Source: Chloroflexota bacterium (GTDB taxonomy: Bacteria; Chloroflexota; Anaerolineae; J102). Taken from it: a DNA stretch of 64,000 bases. Position numbers and translations under genes: made by a program. The notes under the pieces are model-generated. The model was given only the letters and a program-made list of their open reading frames with translations, ran no database searches and had not been told where the DNA came from. Positions 35,950-45,118 of this stretch are shown here, in pieces (position 1 is the stretch's first letter; every line of letters starts with the position of its first letter). The stretch is taken from the NCBI GenBank assembly GCA_029782215.1, contig JAKOVD010000025.1, positions 29,812-93,811 on the forward strand. The letters are read 5' to 3'.

Positions 35950-36495
35950 ATGCCCACTATCACCACACCGCGCCTTGACCTGATCCCTCTCACGCCTGCC
36001 TTTCTGGAAGCCTCCCTGGCCGGTGACAGGGCCGCTGCCGAACGGCTCCTGGGGCTGTCCGTCCCCACCGACTGGTTTGGAGAGCAGGCGCTGATGAACT
36101 ACCGGCTGCCGGAGCTGCGCCGCGACCCGGACCTGCAGCCCTGGCTGCTGCGCGCCATCGGCCTGCGCGACGAGGGGGTGATGGCGGGCCACATCGGCTT
36201 TCACACAGCGCCGGACCCGGAGTACCTGCAGGATCTGGCCCCGTGCGGGGTTGAATTCGGCTACACCGTCTATCCGGCCTACCGGCGGCAGGGCATTGCC
36301 ACCGAGGCGGCCGCCGCGCTCATGGCGTGGGCGCACGCCGAGCACCGGGTGTCCCGCTTCGTGCTCTCCATTCAGCCCGGCAACGCGCCCTCGCTGCGCC
36401 TCGCCGCCCATTTCGGCTTCCGCCGCATCGGCTCCCACGTCGACGAAGAAGACGGCCCAGAGGACATCTTCGAGCTTGTCTGGCCGGAATCCTAA
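35950..36495 (+). CDS. GNAT family N-acetyltransferase
   Basis: 181 residues from the ATG at 35950 (MPTITTPRLDLIPLTP, the classic RimJ/RimL-like N-terminus). The acetyl-CoA-binding pattern Y-R-R-Q-G-I-A-T-E-A near residue 105 and H-F-G-F-R-R-I-G near the C-terminus fit. An ATG at 35911, inside the previous stop, would add 13 residues that run through a small GCCGAGC/GCTCGGC hairpin (35919-35936); I prefer the shorter form. Substrate unknown. The C-terminus converges with ppx. Confidence 0.85.
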   Translation: MPTITTPRLDLIPLTPAFLEASLAGDRAAAERLLGLSVPTDWFGEQALMNYRLPELRRDPDLQPWLLRAIGLRDEGVMAGHIGFHTAPDPEYLQDLAPCGVEFGYTVYPAYRRQGIATEAAAALMAWAHAEHRVSRFVLSIQPGNAPSLRLAAHFGFRRIGSHVDEEDGPEDIFELVWPES

Positions 36496-36510
36496 CCGGA
36501 CGTATTCGGA

Positions 36511-36543
36511 GTAGGACACCTGGCGAGGCGACCTCGCCCCTAC
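36511..36543. repeat. hairpin between convergent GNAT and ppx genes
   Basis: GGCGAGG (36522-36528) and CCTCGCC (36532-36538) around a 3-nt loop, with an outer GTAGG/CCTAC pair. There is no U-run, so it is more likely a dispersed hairpin repeat than a terminator. A heptamer array follows directly. Confidence 0.6.
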
Positions 36544-36548
36544 CCATC

Positions 36549-36576
36549 GCCACCTGCCACCTGCCACCTGCTACCC
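36549..36576. repeat. heptamer array A5 ending at the ppx stop
   Basis: Three perfect GCCACCT units followed by a degenerate fourth (36570-36576) that overlaps the ppx stop codon (36571-36573). One or two weaker units can be read on the left from 36541. Confidence 0.8.
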
Positions 36577-38103
36577 CGTCCACACCCCAGCCACCAACTC
36601 GATCTCCACACCCAGCGCCTGCGCCAGCACGTCGGCGTTGCGGCCCGCCTCCCACAGCTCCATGGCGGCGCTGCCCGTGGCCAGGGCCTCGATCTGCAGC
36701 CAGCGGTGGGTCAGGTCAAGATGGCAGCGGACGTCGCGGATGACCTGGCTGCGGCCCCGCTCCAGATACTCGGACATGCGCAGGATGCCGCAGAGCGGAG
36801 CCAGGGCCTCCTCATCCCCGGGGGCCAGCAGAGGCACCAGCTCGCCTGCTTTCGGCCAGCCCTTGCTGCGGTGGTAGCGGCACAGCAGGGCGACCAGCGC
36901 CAGCTCGCGCGGTGAATAGCCCGGCAGGCTGTGATTGAGCACGATGTAGGCGGAGTGCAGGTGATGGTACTGGTAGTCCACCAGGGTGCCGATGTCATGC
37001 ACCAGGCTCGCCGCCCACAGCAGCTCACGATAGGAACGGTCGAGCTTGTGGGCGGGCTGCAGCTCGTCGAACATGCGCAGCGAGAGCTCGGCGACGTGGT
37101 GGCTGTGGGCATTGTCGCTTTCGAAGGTGCGGGCCAGGTTGTAGACGCTGAACTTGCGCAGGCCGGCAATGATGGGCTGCGGCTGGCCCGCCAGGAAACG
37201 CTCGTAGAACACACCCTCACGCAGGCCCTGCTGGGTGACGGTGACGGCGCCGAAGCCGCCCTGCCGGAGCAGGACGTCGTAGACCAGGGCGCCGGCATGG
37301 ATGATGTCGGCGCGGTCGTAGTGAAGCCCGGGCAGGGCGCTGCGCCGCTTCAGCGACATCCGCCAGAGCTGCTCCGCCAACTCGTGCAGCACCTCGGCCG
37401 TCAGGGCGTAGCCCTGCAGGGTTTCCAGGGGGAACCCGCGCCGCACCTGGTCCACCTGGGCCAGGTTGCGAATGGTGCCGCCGATGGCCACCAGGACGTC
37501 CCCCGGCTGGGCACGAAACCAATCCAGCGGCGCCAACTGCCCGCGTACGAACGCCAGCATGGCCTCCACACGGCTGCCGGTGACCTTGTCCGCACCCAGG
37601 TAGAGCTCGGTCAGGCGCAGGGCGCCCAGGGGAAGGCTGGCAATGCGACCGGGGAGCCCGCCGCGCACCTCCACGATCTGGGCGCTGCCGCCGCCGAGGT
37701 CGATCACAAAACCTTCCTGCAAGCCGGTGGAGTTGATGCCGCCCAGGGCGCCGTAGTAACCCTCCTCTTCGCCCGACAGCAGCCGCAGCGTCCATCCCGT
37801 TTCCGCCTGCGCCCGCGCCAGGAAGGAGCCGCTGTTGCCGGCGTCACGCGTGGCGCTGGTGGCGACCACGGTGACGTCTGACACGCCCATGGCGTCCGAG
37901 AGCGCCCGGAACATGCGGAGGGCGTTCAGGCTGCGGTCGATGGCGGCCGCGCGCAGGATGTTGGTCTCCCCCATGCCCTCGCGCAGCCGCACGACCTCCC
38001 GCACCTCATCGGCCAGGCGAAAACGCCGGCCCGGCTCGTACTCATAGATCACGAGCCGGGTCGTGTTGGAACCCAGGTCAACGATGCCGGCGCGCTGGCT
38101 CAT
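36571..38103 (-). CDS. ppx: Ppx/GppA family exopolyphosphatase/pppGpp phosphatase
   Basis: 510 residues. The ASKHA N-terminal signature [15 protein letters not shown] near residue 5 and [13 protein letters not shown] near residue 130 bind nucleotide and phosphate. The C-terminal half is HD-domain-like with A-S-L-V-H-D-I-G-T. The family hydrolyses polyphosphate or pppGpp; the two cannot be separated here. The ATG overlaps the glpX stop by 4 nt, so it is coupled to glpX. Confidence 0.93.
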   Translation of the reverse strand: MSQRAGIVDLGSNTTRLVIYEYEPGRRFRLADEVREVVRLREGMGETNILRAAAIDRSLNALRMFRALSDAMGVSDVTVVATSATRDAGNSGSFLARAQAETGWTLRLLSGEEEGYYGALGGINSTGLQEGFVIDLGGGSAQIVEVRGGLPGRIASLPLGALRLTELYLGADKVTGSRVEAMLAFVRGQLAPLDWFRAQPGDVLVAIGGTIRNLAQVDQVRRGFPLETLQGYALTAEVLHELAEQLWRMSLKRRSALPGLHYDRADIIHAGALVYDVLLRQGGFGAVTVTQQGLREGVFYERFLAGQPQPIIAGLRKFSVYNLARTFESDNAHSHHVAELSLRMFDELQPAHKLDRSYRELLWAASLVHDIGTLVDYQYHHLHSAYIVLNHSLPGYSPRELALVALLCRYHRSKGWPKAGELVPLLAPGDEEALAPLCGILRMSEYLERGRSQVIRDVRCHLDLTHRWLQIEALATGSAAMELWEAGRNADVLAQALGVEIELVAGVWTG

Positions 38104-39086
38104 CCGTAGTTCACGCCGCTGTACCGCATCAGCTTGTCTAGGCGGTGCGTGGCCGTGATCATCCGCAGCGTGCCCGATCGCGAGCGCATGATCATGCTGT
38201 GCGTGGTGGCGCCGCCGCCGAAGTAGCGCACGCCCCTGAGCAGCTCGCCGCTGGTGATGCCGGTGGCGGCAAAAAACACGTTGTCGCTCTGTACCAGGTC
38301 GTTGGTGGCCAGCACCTTGTTCAGGTCAATGCCCAGGTCGATCGCCTTCTGGCGCTCGCCCTCGTCACGGGGCCAGGGCTTGCACTGGATCTCGCCGCCC
38401 AGGCACTTCAGCGCCGCCGCCGTGATCACGGCTTCCGGCGAGCCGCCAACACCCATGAGCACGTCGATGCCCGAATCAGGCATGGCCGTGGAGATGGCCC
38501 CGGCCACGTCGCCATCCGTGATCAGGCGGATGCGGGCGCCGGCCTCCCGCACGGCGGCGATGAGGGCGGCGTGACGCGGGCGGTTCAGGATCATGACGGT
38601 CAGGTCATTGACGTCGCGCTTGAGGGCGCGGGCGATGTTCTTGAGGTTCTCGGCCGGCGGGGCGTCGATGTCGATCGCGTAGCAGCAGGCCGGTCCGGCA
38701 ACGATCTTGTCCATGTAGACCAGGTGCTGCGGGTTATACATGGTCCCCCGTTCGGCGATGGCCACCACGGAAAGGGCGCCATTGCCGCCCTCCGCCGTCA
38801 GGCGCGTGCCGTCGATCGGGTCCACGGCGATGTCGACCTTGGGCTGGACAGCCCTGCCCAGCCGCTCGCCGTTGTAGAGCATCGGCGCCTCATCCTTTTC
38901 GCCTTCACCGATCACCACGACACCGTCCATGGCCACCTCGCCCAACACCAGGCGCATGGCGTCGACGGCGGCCTGGTCGGCAGCATTCTTGTCCCCGCGG
39001 CCCATCCAGCGCGCTGAGGCCAGTGCAGCCGCCTCGGTCACCCGCACCAGCTCCAGCGCCAGGTTGCGATCGGGTAGTTCGCTCAT
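38100..39086 (-). CDS. glpX: class II fructose-1,6-bisphosphatase
   Basis: 328 residues. [13 protein letters not shown] near residue 22, G-E-G-E-K-D-E-A-P near residue 60 and A-V-D-P-I-D-G-T-R near residue 87 are the lithium-sensitive phosphatase metal and substrate motifs of GlpX. It catalyses the gluconeogenic step from fructose bisphosphate to fructose 6-phosphate. It is 35 bp downstream of kbl, in a reverse run tdh-kbl-glpX-ppx. Confidence 0.95.
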   Translation of the reverse strand: MSELPDRNLALELVRVTEAAALASARWMGRGDKNAADQAAVDAMRLVLGEVAMDGVVVIGEGEKDEAPMLYNGERLGRAVQPKVDIAVDPIDGTRLTAEGGNGALSVVAIAERGTMYNPQHLVYMDKIVAGPACCYAIDIDAPPAENLKNIARALKRDVNDLTVMILNRPRHAALIAAVREAGARIRLITDGDVAGAISTAMPDSGIDVLMGVGGSPEAVITAAALKCLGGEIQCKPWPRDEGERQKAIDLGIDLNKVLATNDLVQSDNVFFAATGITSGELLRGVRYFGGGATTHSMIMRSRSGTLRMITATHRLDKLMRYSGVNYG

Positions 39087-39121
39087 CAGTCCATCCTTGA
39101 AGAGTGTTCTTGCGAAGCCGG

Positions 39122-40306
<1,185 letters not shown>

Positions 40307-40340
40307 TTCTACCTCTTTGTCATCGAAATCTCTCACAAAA

Positions 40341-40431
40341 AATGCGTAATGCTTATTGCGTAATACGTAATAAGCGCCATTTCTCACGCATTACGCAGTA
40401 TGCAGTATGCAGTATGCAGTACGCAGTACGC
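40341..40431. repeat. heptamer array A6 (13 units)
   Basis: The largest array: thirteen 7-bp units in unbroken register from 40341 to 40431. The left units are of the AATGCGT/AATACGT type; the right units are three exact AGTATGC followed by two AGTACGC. A gap of about two weaker units lies in the middle. It fills most of the tdh-kbl spacer and ends 2 bp before the tdh stop codon. Confidence 0.92.
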
Positions 40432-40432
40432 A

Positions 40433-41497
40433 TCATCTATCCATTCCTTCCGGAAACATCACCACCTTGCCGCTCTGCCCGCCCTGCATCACCCGCAGGG
40501 CAGCGTCGTAGTCCTCAAGAGCAAAGCGATGCGTGATGATCTTGTTCAGGTCGACGAGGCCGCTGGCGAGCAGGTTGCGCATGCGGAACCAGGTCGCCCA
40601 CAGCTCGCGGCCGACAATGCCGTACACCGTCGCCCCCTTCAGCACCACGGCATTGTTGATGTCAAAGGGAATGCCCGACGGCGCCAGACCCAGCAGCGCC
40701 GCCTCACCGCCAAAGCGCAGCAGCTTGAAGCCCATGTCGATGGCTTGCGGCGCCCCCGACATCTCCAGAAGCACGTCCACGCCCTCGTTCTGCGTATCGG
40801 CCAGGATCGTCTGCGCGGCGTTGCCCTCTGACACGTTCAGCGCCATATCCGCGCCCACCTGCCGGGCCATGCGCAGGCGATAATTCGAGATGTCGGTGGC
40901 GTAGACAGTGCGGGCGCCGGCAGCCCTGGCCACCATGATCGCCATCAGCCCCACAGGACCGCAGCCCGTCACCAGGACCCGCCGCGCCGTCAGCTCCGTG
41001 GCAAAGGCCGTGTGAACGGCATTGCCGAAGTTCTCCTGCAGGCTTGCGATCTCGAGGGGCATGTCCGGCGGGTTTGGCCACAGGTTTTCCACCGGCATGA
41101 CGATGTAGTCGGCCCAACAGCCATCGCGATCCACGCCGATGATCTGCGTGTTCTGACAGAGATGCGCCCGGCCCGTGCGGCAGGGAGCGCAGGCATGGCA
41201 GACGATGTGGCTCTCCGCTGAGACGTAGTCACCCACCTTGACCTCCGTCACCACCTCCCCGATTTCGACCACGTGGCCGCAGAACTCATGTCCTGCCACC
41301 ACCGGCGGGCGAACGCGGCTCTGCGCCCAGGGATCCCACTTGAAGATGTGGAGGTCCGTCCCGCAGATGGAGGTGGCCGCGACCTTGATCAGGGCCTCCC
41401 GCGGACCCGGCTTGGGGATCGGAACCTGGATCAACTTCAAACCCGGTGACCGATCGGGTTTGACAATGGCACGCATCATGTTCTCACTACCGCTCAT
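40433..41497 (-). CDS. tdh: L-threonine 3-dehydrogenase
   Basis: 354 residues, zinc-dependent medium-chain dehydrogenase. I-C-G-T-D-L-H-I-F-K-W-D and G-H-E-F-C-G-H-V give the catalytic-zinc ligands. Structural-zinc cysteines are in C-H-A-C-A-P-C-R-T-G-R-A-H-L-C, and the NAD motif V-T-G-C-G-P-V-G-L-M-A lies near residue 170. The start at 41497 is preceded by AAGGGAG. The 80 codons upstream in frame run across the predicted promoter and are not coding. It oxidises threonine to 2-amino-3-ketobutyrate for Kbl. Confidence 0.95.
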   Translation of the reverse strand: MSGSENMMRAIVKPDRSPGLKLIQVPIPKPGPREALIKVAATSICGTDLHIFKWDPWAQSRVRPPVVAGHEFCGHVVEIGEVVTEVKVGDYVSAESHIVCHACAPCRTGRAHLCQNTQIIGVDRDGCWADYIVMPVENLWPNPPDMPLEIASLQENFGNAVHTAFATELTARRVLVTGCGPVGLMAIMVARAAGARTVYATDISNYRLRMARQVGADMALNVSEGNAAQTILADTQNEGVDVLLEMSGAPQAIDMGFKLLRFGGEAALLGLAPSGIPFDINNAVVLKGATVYGIVGRELWATWFRMRNLLASGLVDLNKIITHRFALEDYDAALRVMQGGQSGKVVMFPEGMDR

Positions 41498-41551
41498 GGG
41501 CACGCTCCCTTGGGTGACCGGACCAAACTGCTGAGCAAACGTATGGATTCG

Positions 41552-41580
41552 AGTATACCACGCTGCCCAGGGGAACCCAA
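41552..41580 (-). promoter_or_regulatory. promoter of the tdh-kbl-glpX-ppx unit
   Basis: TTGGGT and TATACT on the reverse strand with a 17-bp spacer, 55 bp upstream of the tdh ATG. No other strong site lies between the tdh start and the next gene. Confidence 0.55.
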
Positions 41581-41657
41581 TCGCGCCGGATCTCGCCGCC
41601 CGAACGCCGCCGGCAGAACCCCTGACCGTTGGTTCGTTTGTACCCGCCCCCGTTCGA

Positions 41658-42380
41658 TCAGCCGGTGGGTGCTCCCGTCGTGACCTTCGGCGCTGCCGCC
41701 TTGGCAGCCTCACTCGTGGCGAACAGGTAGCCCACAAAGATGAGAATCACGCCGATCAACTCGCTGAAGTAAAGGATGCCAGGAATCCCCGCGCGCTGGA
41801 AGGCGCCGCCGAAGGCAGGAAACAAGCCGCCGGCAGCAATGAGGATGTTGCCGAGCACGCGGTTGAGAAGGACGCGCTTGCGCCAGAACAGCCAGGCAGA
41901 GTAGATGGCGCCGCCCACCAGGAGCAGGGTGCCGTAGATGTTGAAGAAAGGCGTGAGCACGCGTACACCAGGGCTGGTGATGATCTTGCCTGACATCTCG
42001 CTGCCCGTGAGCAGACTGGGATCCAGGGTGGCAGTGAAGACCTTGAAGATGGCATACACGGTGCCCACGGCCAGGATGGCGAACAGCGCCCATGCCCAGC
42101 TCCGGCGCAGGAGGAGGAATGCCGTCCCCTGGCCCAGGTAGGCCGCCGTGAAGAAGGCTCCCGTCAGGTACCACAGCCGGAAGACCAGGGCATTCCAGCC
42201 CACGAGGCTGAAATAGGCCTCCATGGCCGCGCCCACGCCGTACAGCGCCAGGCCAATCCCCCAGAAAAGCAGGTAGGTGCGCCGGCGCTGCGACCACCGC
42301 TTGAGCACCAGAAAAGTGGCGGCAAAGGCGACGATGGCAGTGGTGAGCGAAATGAGACCAAAAAACGTGAGAGAGGTCAT
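41658..42380 (-). CDS. seven-helix membrane protein, unknown
   Basis: 240 residues with about seven evenly spaced hydrophobic helices and short loops, which gives a 7TM outline. Motifs such as W-R-K-R-V-L-L-N-R-V-L-G-N and L-I-A-A-G-G-L-F-P-A-F-G-G are visible, but I do not recognise a family. GGAG precedes the ATG at 42380; an ATG eight codons upstream is less likely. A 46-residue membrane peptide gene lies directly upstream. Confidence 0.75.
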   Translation of the reverse strand: MTSLTFFGLISLTTAIVAFAATFLVLKRWSQRRRTYLLFWGIGLALYGVGAAMEAYFSLVGWNALVFRLWYLTGAFFTAAYLGQGTAFLLLRRSWAWALFAILAVGTVYAIFKVFTATLDPSLLTGSEMSGKIITSPGVRVLTPFFNIYGTLLLVGGAIYSAWLFWRKRVLLNRVLGNILIAAGGLFPAFGGAFQRAGIPGILYFSELIGVILIFVGYLFATSEAAKAAAPKVTTGAPTG

Positions 42381-42404
42381 GGCGGATCTCCGGACGGAAG
42401 GCAA

Positions 42405-42545
42405 TCAGGTCAGCGGTCGCAGCAGCACCACCAGCACGACCGCCAGGAGCACCAGAACGGCCACCACCAGCACCACCAGGGCAATGGGAATGAAACGCTC
42501 ATAGGTGTCTGGGGCACGGCGCGGACCACGATCACTGCTGCTCAT
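42405..42545 (-). CDS. 46-residue single-pass membrane peptide
   Basis: Reads M-S-S-S-D-R-G-P-R-R-A-P-D-T-Y-E-R-F-I-P-I, followed by a run of Leu, Val and Ala of about 22 residues, and ends with L-L-R-P-L-T. A charged N-terminus and one membrane helix near the C-terminus suggest a small membrane peptide, with its stop 25 bp before the start of the 7TM gene. No database support is possible here. The coherent hydrophobic frame and the position argue for a real gene. Confidence 0.5.
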   Translation of the reverse strand: MSSSDRGPRRAPDTYERFIPIALVVLVVAVLVLLAVVLVVLLRPLT

Positions 42546-42689
42546 AAAGACGACCTTGTCGAATTACAGAATAATGAGTTAACTTTCGTGATTCTAGGCC
42601 ACTCACTGCCGGCTTGTCAAAGACCGGAGTTTCGCGACCCCCAGCGACCGCGTGCAGCCTGGCGCCGCCGTTCGTCCAACCATCACCCC

Positions 42690-43067
42690 TCACCTCTCAT
42701 CCGCGCGGGGTTCCGCGTTCTGGCGTTGCCGCCGCCGGTAGCGCTCCATCTCCGCCCGCCCCTTGGCAAGCGGAAAGCGCGCGTTGGCCTTGGGCTGGTT
42801 GGCCGCCAGGGCCTGCTCCATGTCAATGCCAAACTGGTAGGCCAGTTTGAACAGGAACGTCATGCAGTCGGCCAGCTCCCCCGCCAGCGCCGCCCGCCTG
42901 GCCTCCACATCGCCCGTCTCCCGGTACCCTTCCAGGTAGAGCACCTCGCGGGCGATCTCCCCCAGCTCCTCCAGGGCGTGTACGAGCGTCTGGCTCGGCT
43001 GCACCTCGTCAAAGCCACGATCCCGATCATAAGCCTCCAGCCAGCGTTGGTACTCGGCGATGTGCAT
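42690..43067 (-). CDS. MazG-like nucleotide pyrophosphohydrolase
   Basis: 125 residues. The acidic helical motif E-E-L-G-E-I-A-R-E-V near residue 33 and E-L-A-D-C-M-T-F-L-F near residue 64 form the E-x-x-E and E-x-x-D metal sites of MazG-fold all-alpha NTP pyrophosphatases. It probably removes non-canonical nucleotides; the substrate is not visible. It is divergently oriented from the Uma2 gene. Confidence 0.8.
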   Translation of the reverse strand: MHIAEYQRWLEAYDRDRGFDEVQPSQTLVHALEELGEIAREVLYLEGYRETGDVEARRAALAGELADCMTFLFKLAYQFGIDMEQALAANQPKANARFPLAKGRAEMERYRRRQRQNAEPRADER

Positions 43068-43161
43068 GTGTCCACCTCCGTGGGGATTGTACGTCAGGCG
43101 TCGAGGAGACCCAAGCCGAGCCCCTGTCGTTCATCTCTTCATCTTTCCATCTCTAGACCCA

Positions 43162-43191
43162 TTGACGCCCTGCTGCACAAGGGGCTAGAAT
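43162..43191 (+). promoter_or_regulatory. promoter of the Uma2 gene
   Basis: TTGACG and TAGAAT with an 18-bp spacer, 45 bp upstream of the ATG at 43236. Confidence 0.6.
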
Positions 43192-43235
43192 GACCTCAGC
43201 CGCCGCCCGTCTCGCCGCCATAGGGACTCCGCAAC

Positions 43236-43892
43236 ATGAGCGCTTTGCACAAGACCTATATCTCTCCCGAAGATTACCTGGCGCAAGAACGCCTGGCGTC
43301 CACCAAGAGCGACTACTTCAACGGTGAGGTGTTCGCCATGGCGGGAGCCAGCGAGCGCCACATCTCAATCGTTGCCAACATCACGGCCTCCTTTGTTGGT
43401 CAACTGAAAGGGCGGCCCTGCAAGGTCTATCCTTCTGACATGCGGGTGCGGGTGGCAGTCACCGGACTCTACACCTATCCCGACATTGTTGTCCTCTGCG
43501 GCGTACCACGCTTCGACGACAAGAACAAGGACACCCTTCTCAACCCTACCGTGATCTTTGAGATTCTGTCCAAATCAACCGAGTCCTACGACCGCGGCGC
43601 CAAATTCGAGAACTATCGCACCCTGGAATCACTCACCGACTACGTTTTGGTCAGTCAGGACAAGCCCCTTGTGGAGCACTTTGCCCGGCAACCGGAAGAC
43701 AAGTGGCTGCTTTCGACTTATAGGGGACTCGACGTAGTAGCCACCCTGGCATCCATCGCCTGCGACCTGCCGTTGGCGGAGATCTACGACAAGGTGGAAT
43801 GGCCCGAAACCGGCGACGAGATGGGACCCTTCTTGCTCCTCAAGGAGGAAGACCCCGACTGGATTCCCCCCAGGCCGGGCATGCCTCGTTGA
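43236..43892 (+). CDS. Uma2 family nuclease-fold protein
   Basis: 218 residues. Y-I-S-P-E-D-Y-L near the N-terminus, Y-F-N-G-E-V-F-A-M-A-G-A-S near residue 35, Y-T-Y-P-D-I-V-V-L-C-G near residue 85 and V-I-F-E-I-L-S-K-S-T-E-S-Y-D near residue 110 are the Uma2 (DUF820) PD-(D/E)xK-like motifs. The family is very abundant in cyanobacteria and Chloroflexota and often mobile; its cellular target is unknown. Confidence 0.9.
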   Translation: MSALHKTYISPEDYLAQERLASTKSDYFNGEVFAMAGASERHISIVANITASFVGQLKGRPCKVYPSDMRVRVAVTGLYTYPDIVVLCGVPRFDDKNKDTLLNPTVIFEILSKSTESYDRGAKFENYRTLESLTDYVLVSQDKPLVEHFARQPEDKWLLSTYRGLDVVATLASIACDLPLAEIYDKVEWPETGDEMGPFLLLKEEDPDWIPPRPGMPR

Positions 43893-43932
43893 GCAGCCTG
43901 CAAGAGAGTAGGCTTCCGGCGCTGCGGCGCCC

Positions 43933-44697
43933 TCACGAGATATGCTGCAGCGCCCGGATGAAGTCGGGCGAACGCAGCCGGCGCTCCACCACCGTGCGTA
44001 CGGTGCGCGCCAACACCCGCTCCACATCACGCAGCCGCGCTTCCGTCAGGTTCAGCCGCATGCTGTCTTCATACGGCTGCGACTGGACATAACGCATGAC
44101 TTTGAGCGTACCGACATCCAGCGGTTCGGCGCCGTGCTGCCCTTCGCCATGCCGGGGACACAGAACCCCACCGCGCTCGGGATCGTAGTAATTGGTGACC
44201 GGTTCCAGGGAAGCGCCGCATTGAACACACTGGAAGAGCTGCGGCTGGTAGCCCGTCAGCCGCAGGAGCGCCAGCTCAAACCAGCGCACGGTGAGCCCGG
44301 GCTGCTCCGTCTGCTCCAGATGGCTCAGCCCCATGAGCAAGAGATCGTACAGCTCGGGATGGCTGTCCTCCTCCTCTGTAAAGGCATCGATCAGCTCGAG
44401 GAGATAGTAGGCGTACGCCGTCCTGTCTAGATCCTCGCGCAGCCGGCGAAAGCCGTAGATCGTTTCTGCCTGCGTGACCAGGTCCCAGGTGCGGCCTTTG
44501 GCGACCAGCAGGTTGACATGGGCAAAGGGCTCCAGGTGCCCGGCCTTGTGGCTTGCCGGCCGCCGCACCCCACGCGCCAGCAGCACCCGCTTGCCCAGAC
44601 CGGGAGTGTAGACCGTCAACACGCGATCCGTCTCCCCCTGGTCGCGGCGTTTGAGCACGATCGCCCGCGTACTGTAGACCCGCTCGCGACCGCTCAC
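43933..44697 (-). CDS. recO: DNA repair protein RecO
   Basis: 254 residues. An OB-fold N-terminus (T-R-A-I-V-L-K-R-R-D-Q-G-E-T-D-R) is followed by an alpha-helical part with a zinc site C-V-Q-C-G near residue 155 and C-P-R-H near residue 180. The GTG at 44697 is chosen because the cdd stop is at 44702; the longer frame is cdd sequence read in another frame. RecO loads RecA with RecR, which is encoded about 9 kb away in this window. It is the last gene of CorC-cdd-recO. Confidence 0.93.
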   Translation of the reverse strand: MSGRERVYSTRAIVLKRRDQGETDRVLTVYTPGLGKRVLLARGVRRPASHKAGHLEPFAHVNLLVAKGRTWDLVTQAETIYGFRRLREDLDRTAYAYYLLELIDAFTEEEDSHPELYDLLLMGLSHLEQTEQPGLTVRWFELALLRLTGYQPQLFQCVQCGASLEPVTNYYDPERGGVLCPRHGEGQHGAEPLDVGTLKVMRYVQSQPYEDSMRLNLTEARLRDVERVLARTVRTVVERRLRSPDFIRALQHIS

Positions 44698-44701
44698 GAC
44701 C

Positions 44702-45118
44702 CTACTCGCTGCCGGCGCCGTAGCCCAGATGCTCCGGGCCAAACGAATCCGGCAGCAGCTCAGCCACGCTGGTGGAGCGCACGAGCCCGACCTCGTCGGC
44801 AATGAACACCGGCATATCCGGCGCAAACTCCCGCATGACCTGGCGGCAGATACCGCAGGGGCTGCCGCCGTTGCGTGTGGCCACGGCAATGCCCAGGAAT
44901 GCGCTCTTGCCCATCGCCACCGCCCTGAAGATCGCCACGCGTTCGGCGCAGCAGCCCGCGGGGAAGGAAGCGTTTTCAATGTTGCAGCCGGTGACGATCT
45001 CGCCATCGGCGCAGGCCAGGGCCGCTCCAACCTGGTATCCCGAATAGGGGGCGTACGCCAGCCCGCGTGCTTGTTGTGCTGCCGCCACCAACAGGGCGAT
45101 ATCGATGTTTGCGTCCAT
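44702..45118 (-). CDS. cdd: cytidine deaminase
   Basis: 138 residues. The zinc-binding motif is N-A-S-F-P-A-G-C-C-A-E-R with the catalytic Glu near residue 58, and the second zinc pair is P-C-G-I-C near residue 95. It converts cytidine to uridine in pyrimidine salvage. The ATG overlaps the stop of the upstream CorC-like gene by one base, so it is coupled. The product feeds the udk and pyrG steps encoded elsewhere in the window. Confidence 0.95.
   Translation of the reverse strand: MDANIDIALLVAAAQQARGLAYAPYSGYQVGAALACADGEIVTGCNIENASFPAGCCAERVAIFRAVAMGKSAFLGIAVATRNGGSPCGICRQVMREFAPDMPVFIADEVGLVRSTSVAELLPDSFGPEHLGYGAGSE

Noticed and set aside
36931..37881. A 316-codon open frame on the forward strand opposite ppx
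   Set aside because: It is a high-GC shadow: the reverse strand has clear Ppx motifs, while the forward translation has no motifs, ribosome site or hydrophobic pattern.
42681..42701. Three heptamer-like units at the MazG-like stop
   Set aside because: Only three weak units, partly inside the coding end; too little to call an array.
43131..43154. TCATCTCT-type tandem near the Uma2 promoter
   Set aside because: The period is 8, not 7, and only three units are present; not assigned to the heptamer family.
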